64,000 nt of DNA from NCBI GenBank assembly GCA_037179335.1, contig JAKZHN010000052.1, positions 1 through 64,000 on the forward strand, written 5' to 3'. The notes under the pieces are model-generated. The model did not search any database and had not been told where the DNA came from. It worked only from the letters and a program-made list of their open reading frames with translations. The DNA is from Cyclaneusma minus (taxonomy: Eukaryota; Ascomycota; Leotiomycetes; Marthamycetales; Marthamycetaceae). Positions 61,760 to 64,000 of this stretch are shown in pieces (the stretch's first letter is position 1; every line of letters begins with the position of its first letter). A program made the position numbers and the translations under genes.

Positions 61760-62835
61760 GCAGACTGTGGGCTTCCACCTGTACGTTGGTGTCTGCTACG
61801 AACCTTCAGCTGCATAGTTGCAGTCTGGAGAGCCGAGAGAAGCTCAGCTGTTGGTAGTTCAAACTCCGCAGCTTTTCATTTGTCTTGGGTCTCATTTGTC
61901 TTGATCTTTCTGGGGGCTCTCACTTGTTCTCTTCATGCCCAGCTGCGAGCGCAGTCTGGGAAGTCGAGAGCAGCTCTTTCTTCTGTCTTGGGTTTCATTT
62001 GTCTTGTGGTCTCTTGGGGCTCATTACCTTAAGATGAGATCCCCCGGTGGCGGCGACAATGGCAAGAATGAGCTCACAGCCACCCAGACTGCGCTCGCAG
62101 TCTTGAAAAAGAGTCTGGGCGGTCGTGAGCCTCTTCTTTCTATGTCGTCGGCGCTGGGCATGTTTGAGCTTTCATGCCTTAAGGTACCATCTATCTGCGC
62201 AATCTGAGCGCATACTTTTCTTTCATTATGGGGGACGACGAGCTTCCACCTGTCCGTGGTGTCCTCTACGAACCTTCAGACTGCGAAAGCAGTTTGGAGA
62301 GCCGAGAGAAGCTCAGTTCCTTTGGGGGTCACATTCAGTTCCTTTGTGGTCACGTCTTTTGGTCTGGGGGCGTCTCTTCCCAATCGGGTGCTATTCCCAT
62401 CTACGTTGCAGCTTACAGTCCCGAAAAAACCCTGGCTGGGGACTCTCTTCCCAATCGGGTGCATTCCCACTCCTCAAGGCCCGAAAGATAGTAAGGTCAG
62501 TTCCTTTGGGGCAAACATCCTAGTTCCTTTGGGGGTCACATCTCCGTTCCTCTGGGGGTTCTCTGCTTCACTCTAAGGTACGTGCAAACTTTTCTTCTTC
62601 CTGTCTCTCATCAACAACATCATGTCTTTCGTTTGTCCATTGTGTTTCATGCGAGCCTGTATCTCTCTTTTTGTCGCTTGGTATTTTCTTCAGGTGGAAA
62701 TGTATCAGCGCAATTTAGGGAGCCATATAATTCACATTTATGGAGGACGTCAAGCTTCCACCTGTCCGCGGTGTCCTCTACGAACCTTCAGATCTGCCAG
62801 TGCAGTCTGGAGAGCCGAGAGAAGCTCAAATTGTA
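61760..62835 (+). repeat. Triplicated ~80-bp exon-like segment with local repeats
   Basis: Copies lie near 61765, 62235 and 62745, each with CTTCCACCTGT...GTGTCC/TCTACGAACCTTCAG and ending GAGAGCCGAGAGAAGCTCA. Copies 2 and 3 encode ELPPVRGVLYEPSD and KLPPVRGVLYEPSD after an ATG. Copy 1 has an extra base and is out of frame. Between them, AGTTCCTTTGGGGGTCACAT, CTCTTCCCAATCGGGTGC and CTTGGGTCTCATTTGTCTTG-like words are themselves repeated. Duplication of a first exon and its flanks is likely. Confidence 0.65.
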
Positions 62836-63070
62836 AGTCTTGTTCTGTCTTCCCATCATATCACCCCAGATCCATGGTGTTCCGTCGGTAAGTCTGTGCT
62901 TCCTTCCTTTCCGCATCGTGTTTGTGTCACTGTTGGTCGCGAGGTGATGCTATCCCCACTTCGCGACGACGACCCCCTTTTCCCCTCAACACTCTGTTTC
63001 GCAACGCTCAGTGACTACCTAGGTGCCTGTGGATAGTGCTGATACCGAATATGTCTTGAAGCTTATTTGA
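62740..63070 (+). CDS. Possible small spliced gene (LPPVRG peptide)
   Basis: Exon 1 at 62740-62832 encodes 31 residues including KLPPVRGVLYEPSD and ends at a perfect GTAAGT donor. The exon at 63023-63070 follows a TAG acceptor and reads VPVDSADTEYVLKLI then stop, in frame (48 residues in all). An 18-bp micro-exon at 62870-62887 (IHGVPS), also followed by GTAAGT, is in frame too and would give 54 residues, but its upstream intron would be only 37 bp. Family unknown. A competing frame from 62622 begins with a signal-peptide-like stretch, so the coding frame is uncertain. Confidence 0.35.
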
Positions 63071-64000
63071 GTCGCTGCGGGCGTGAACAATGGCAATTTG
63101 GGCGTTGTTGACTTCCTCGACGTGCGACAAAACTTTTAGAGTTTCGCGGGGGTTTGGTGATGGTTGTTGCCGGTTATTGAGGGGGCTCGCACTTGCATGT
63201 GACTTAGCCAACTCTCCTTCTGAACTCCAGTCCAGCTTCCACGTTAGCCCTGTGAACTGTGACAAATTAGGTAGTTGTAAATGGCTCAAGCAATTGTGAA
63301 TATCTCAAGTCTTCGTGCATATCTCAAGTTATTGTGAAAATTCCAAATCTTCGAGAGCAGCGCCGATGAATGACAAAATAGGTAACAAACAACAGCTACA
63401 TGTAATGTTGTACATCGGTGACAGCTAGATGTCGCGGCAGCAGTACATATTTGATTCGTGCTAGACTGCTTCTTCGAACATGATCCAAAATCAGCGAAAG
63501 TTCCGCATGGACCTTCCGGTCGCCTGTAAGTGTCAGCACCCGAAACAACTTGAATTCCCTAGATGTCCAGTTTCTAGCAGTTCCGGATGAGAGTATGTAT
63601 TTCTTTTGTTGATTCTCAACCATGCGCCGGAGAGCCGTATTTATACCTTTGCAGAGACAGCGAAGAAGAACGGGTCACATGGTGCGGTTAAAGTGAGCCT
63701 AGAACCATCTCACTTCTCATGATGTATGTCTAGAGAGCTCGGTGAAAAGGTGGAGTATGCATCAGCCATTGACCGACATGATGGCAACTACATTCCTCGA
63801 CAGCAGGAACTCTTAGCCTCTCCGTCGGTCTTCTTACGAAGTCGATGATTCTAAACTTGGGATATTTGGGAGCTTCATCCTAATTCACTTTCAAGCTTTT
63901 CACCAGCTTGAAGGCTGTATTTATTTTTCTTGCGCTTCCAAATCGCGAAATGGACTTGCCATTGTTTGAGTACTTTCTTAGTTGCCACTTAAGGATCCTG
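63071..64000. repeat. Right-end sequence related to the promoter-unit family
   Basis: A minus-strand TATA (tatttatacc, 63639-63648) has CAACCATG/TCTCAACC about 25 bp downstream on its own strand, and a CACATG core follows at 63676. GACAGCTAGATGTCGCGGCAGC near 63420 recalls the unit body. A second TATA-like word (gtatttattt) lies near 63918. No gene is supported. Confidence 0.4.

Overview
The window looks like nuclear DNA of a filamentous ascomycete (Pezizomycotina). Its genes have short GT-AG introns. Conserved eukaryotic genes (a Ubp6-type deubiquitinase, Arp2/3 subunit 4) sit beside fungal-type families (microsomal P450, 2EXR-like protein, nuclease-like plus kinase-like protein). About 30 kb consists of retrotransposon relics reduced to roughly 80% A+T by C-to-T and G-to-A changes, as repeat-induced point mutation (RIP) does. 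Class or genus cannot be fixed from the sequence alone. LAYOUT. 1-5100: a tandem array of degenerate units of about 0.52-0.61 kb (the first, cut by the window edge, about 0.79 kb), separated by back-to-back TATA boxes around a CACGTG-type core. 5446-8568: head-to-head pair UBP6 (minus) and ARPC4 (plus). 8569-10412: spacer with a diverged duplication. 10413-13495: large Q/P-rich RRM protein. 14261-14578: small membrane protein. 15313-17207: seven-exon cytochrome P450 carrying a one-base frameshift. 17208-18613: more array-type promoter sequence, interrupted by poly-G and an assembly gap (17900-18364). 18614-48900: A+T-rich island holding two Ty3/gypsy relics in the same orientation, Ty1/copia relics on both strands, and two related 0.53-0.54-kb inverted-repeat elements with perfect 8-bp target duplications. 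48900-51250: a little-mutated repeat end and several further promoter units. 51290-53304: an LTR-like fragment and a 1.8-kb A+T-rich element with terminal inverted repeats and a palindromic interior. 53736-54791: 2EXR-like protein. 54800-56500: more promoter-type sequence. 57023-58909: nuclease-like plus kinase-like protein, followed by an in-frame tail behind stop codons. 59300-64000: short candidate genes, local triplications and more array-type sequence. HOW IT FITS TOGETHER. UBP6 and ARPC4 are housekeeping genes sharing one promoter region. The rest is accessory in character. The non-coding promoter-unit family borders the RIP island on both sides and recurs to the right end of the window. 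It is the least explained structure here. The island is best read as a nest of dead retroelements, possibly heterochromatic.
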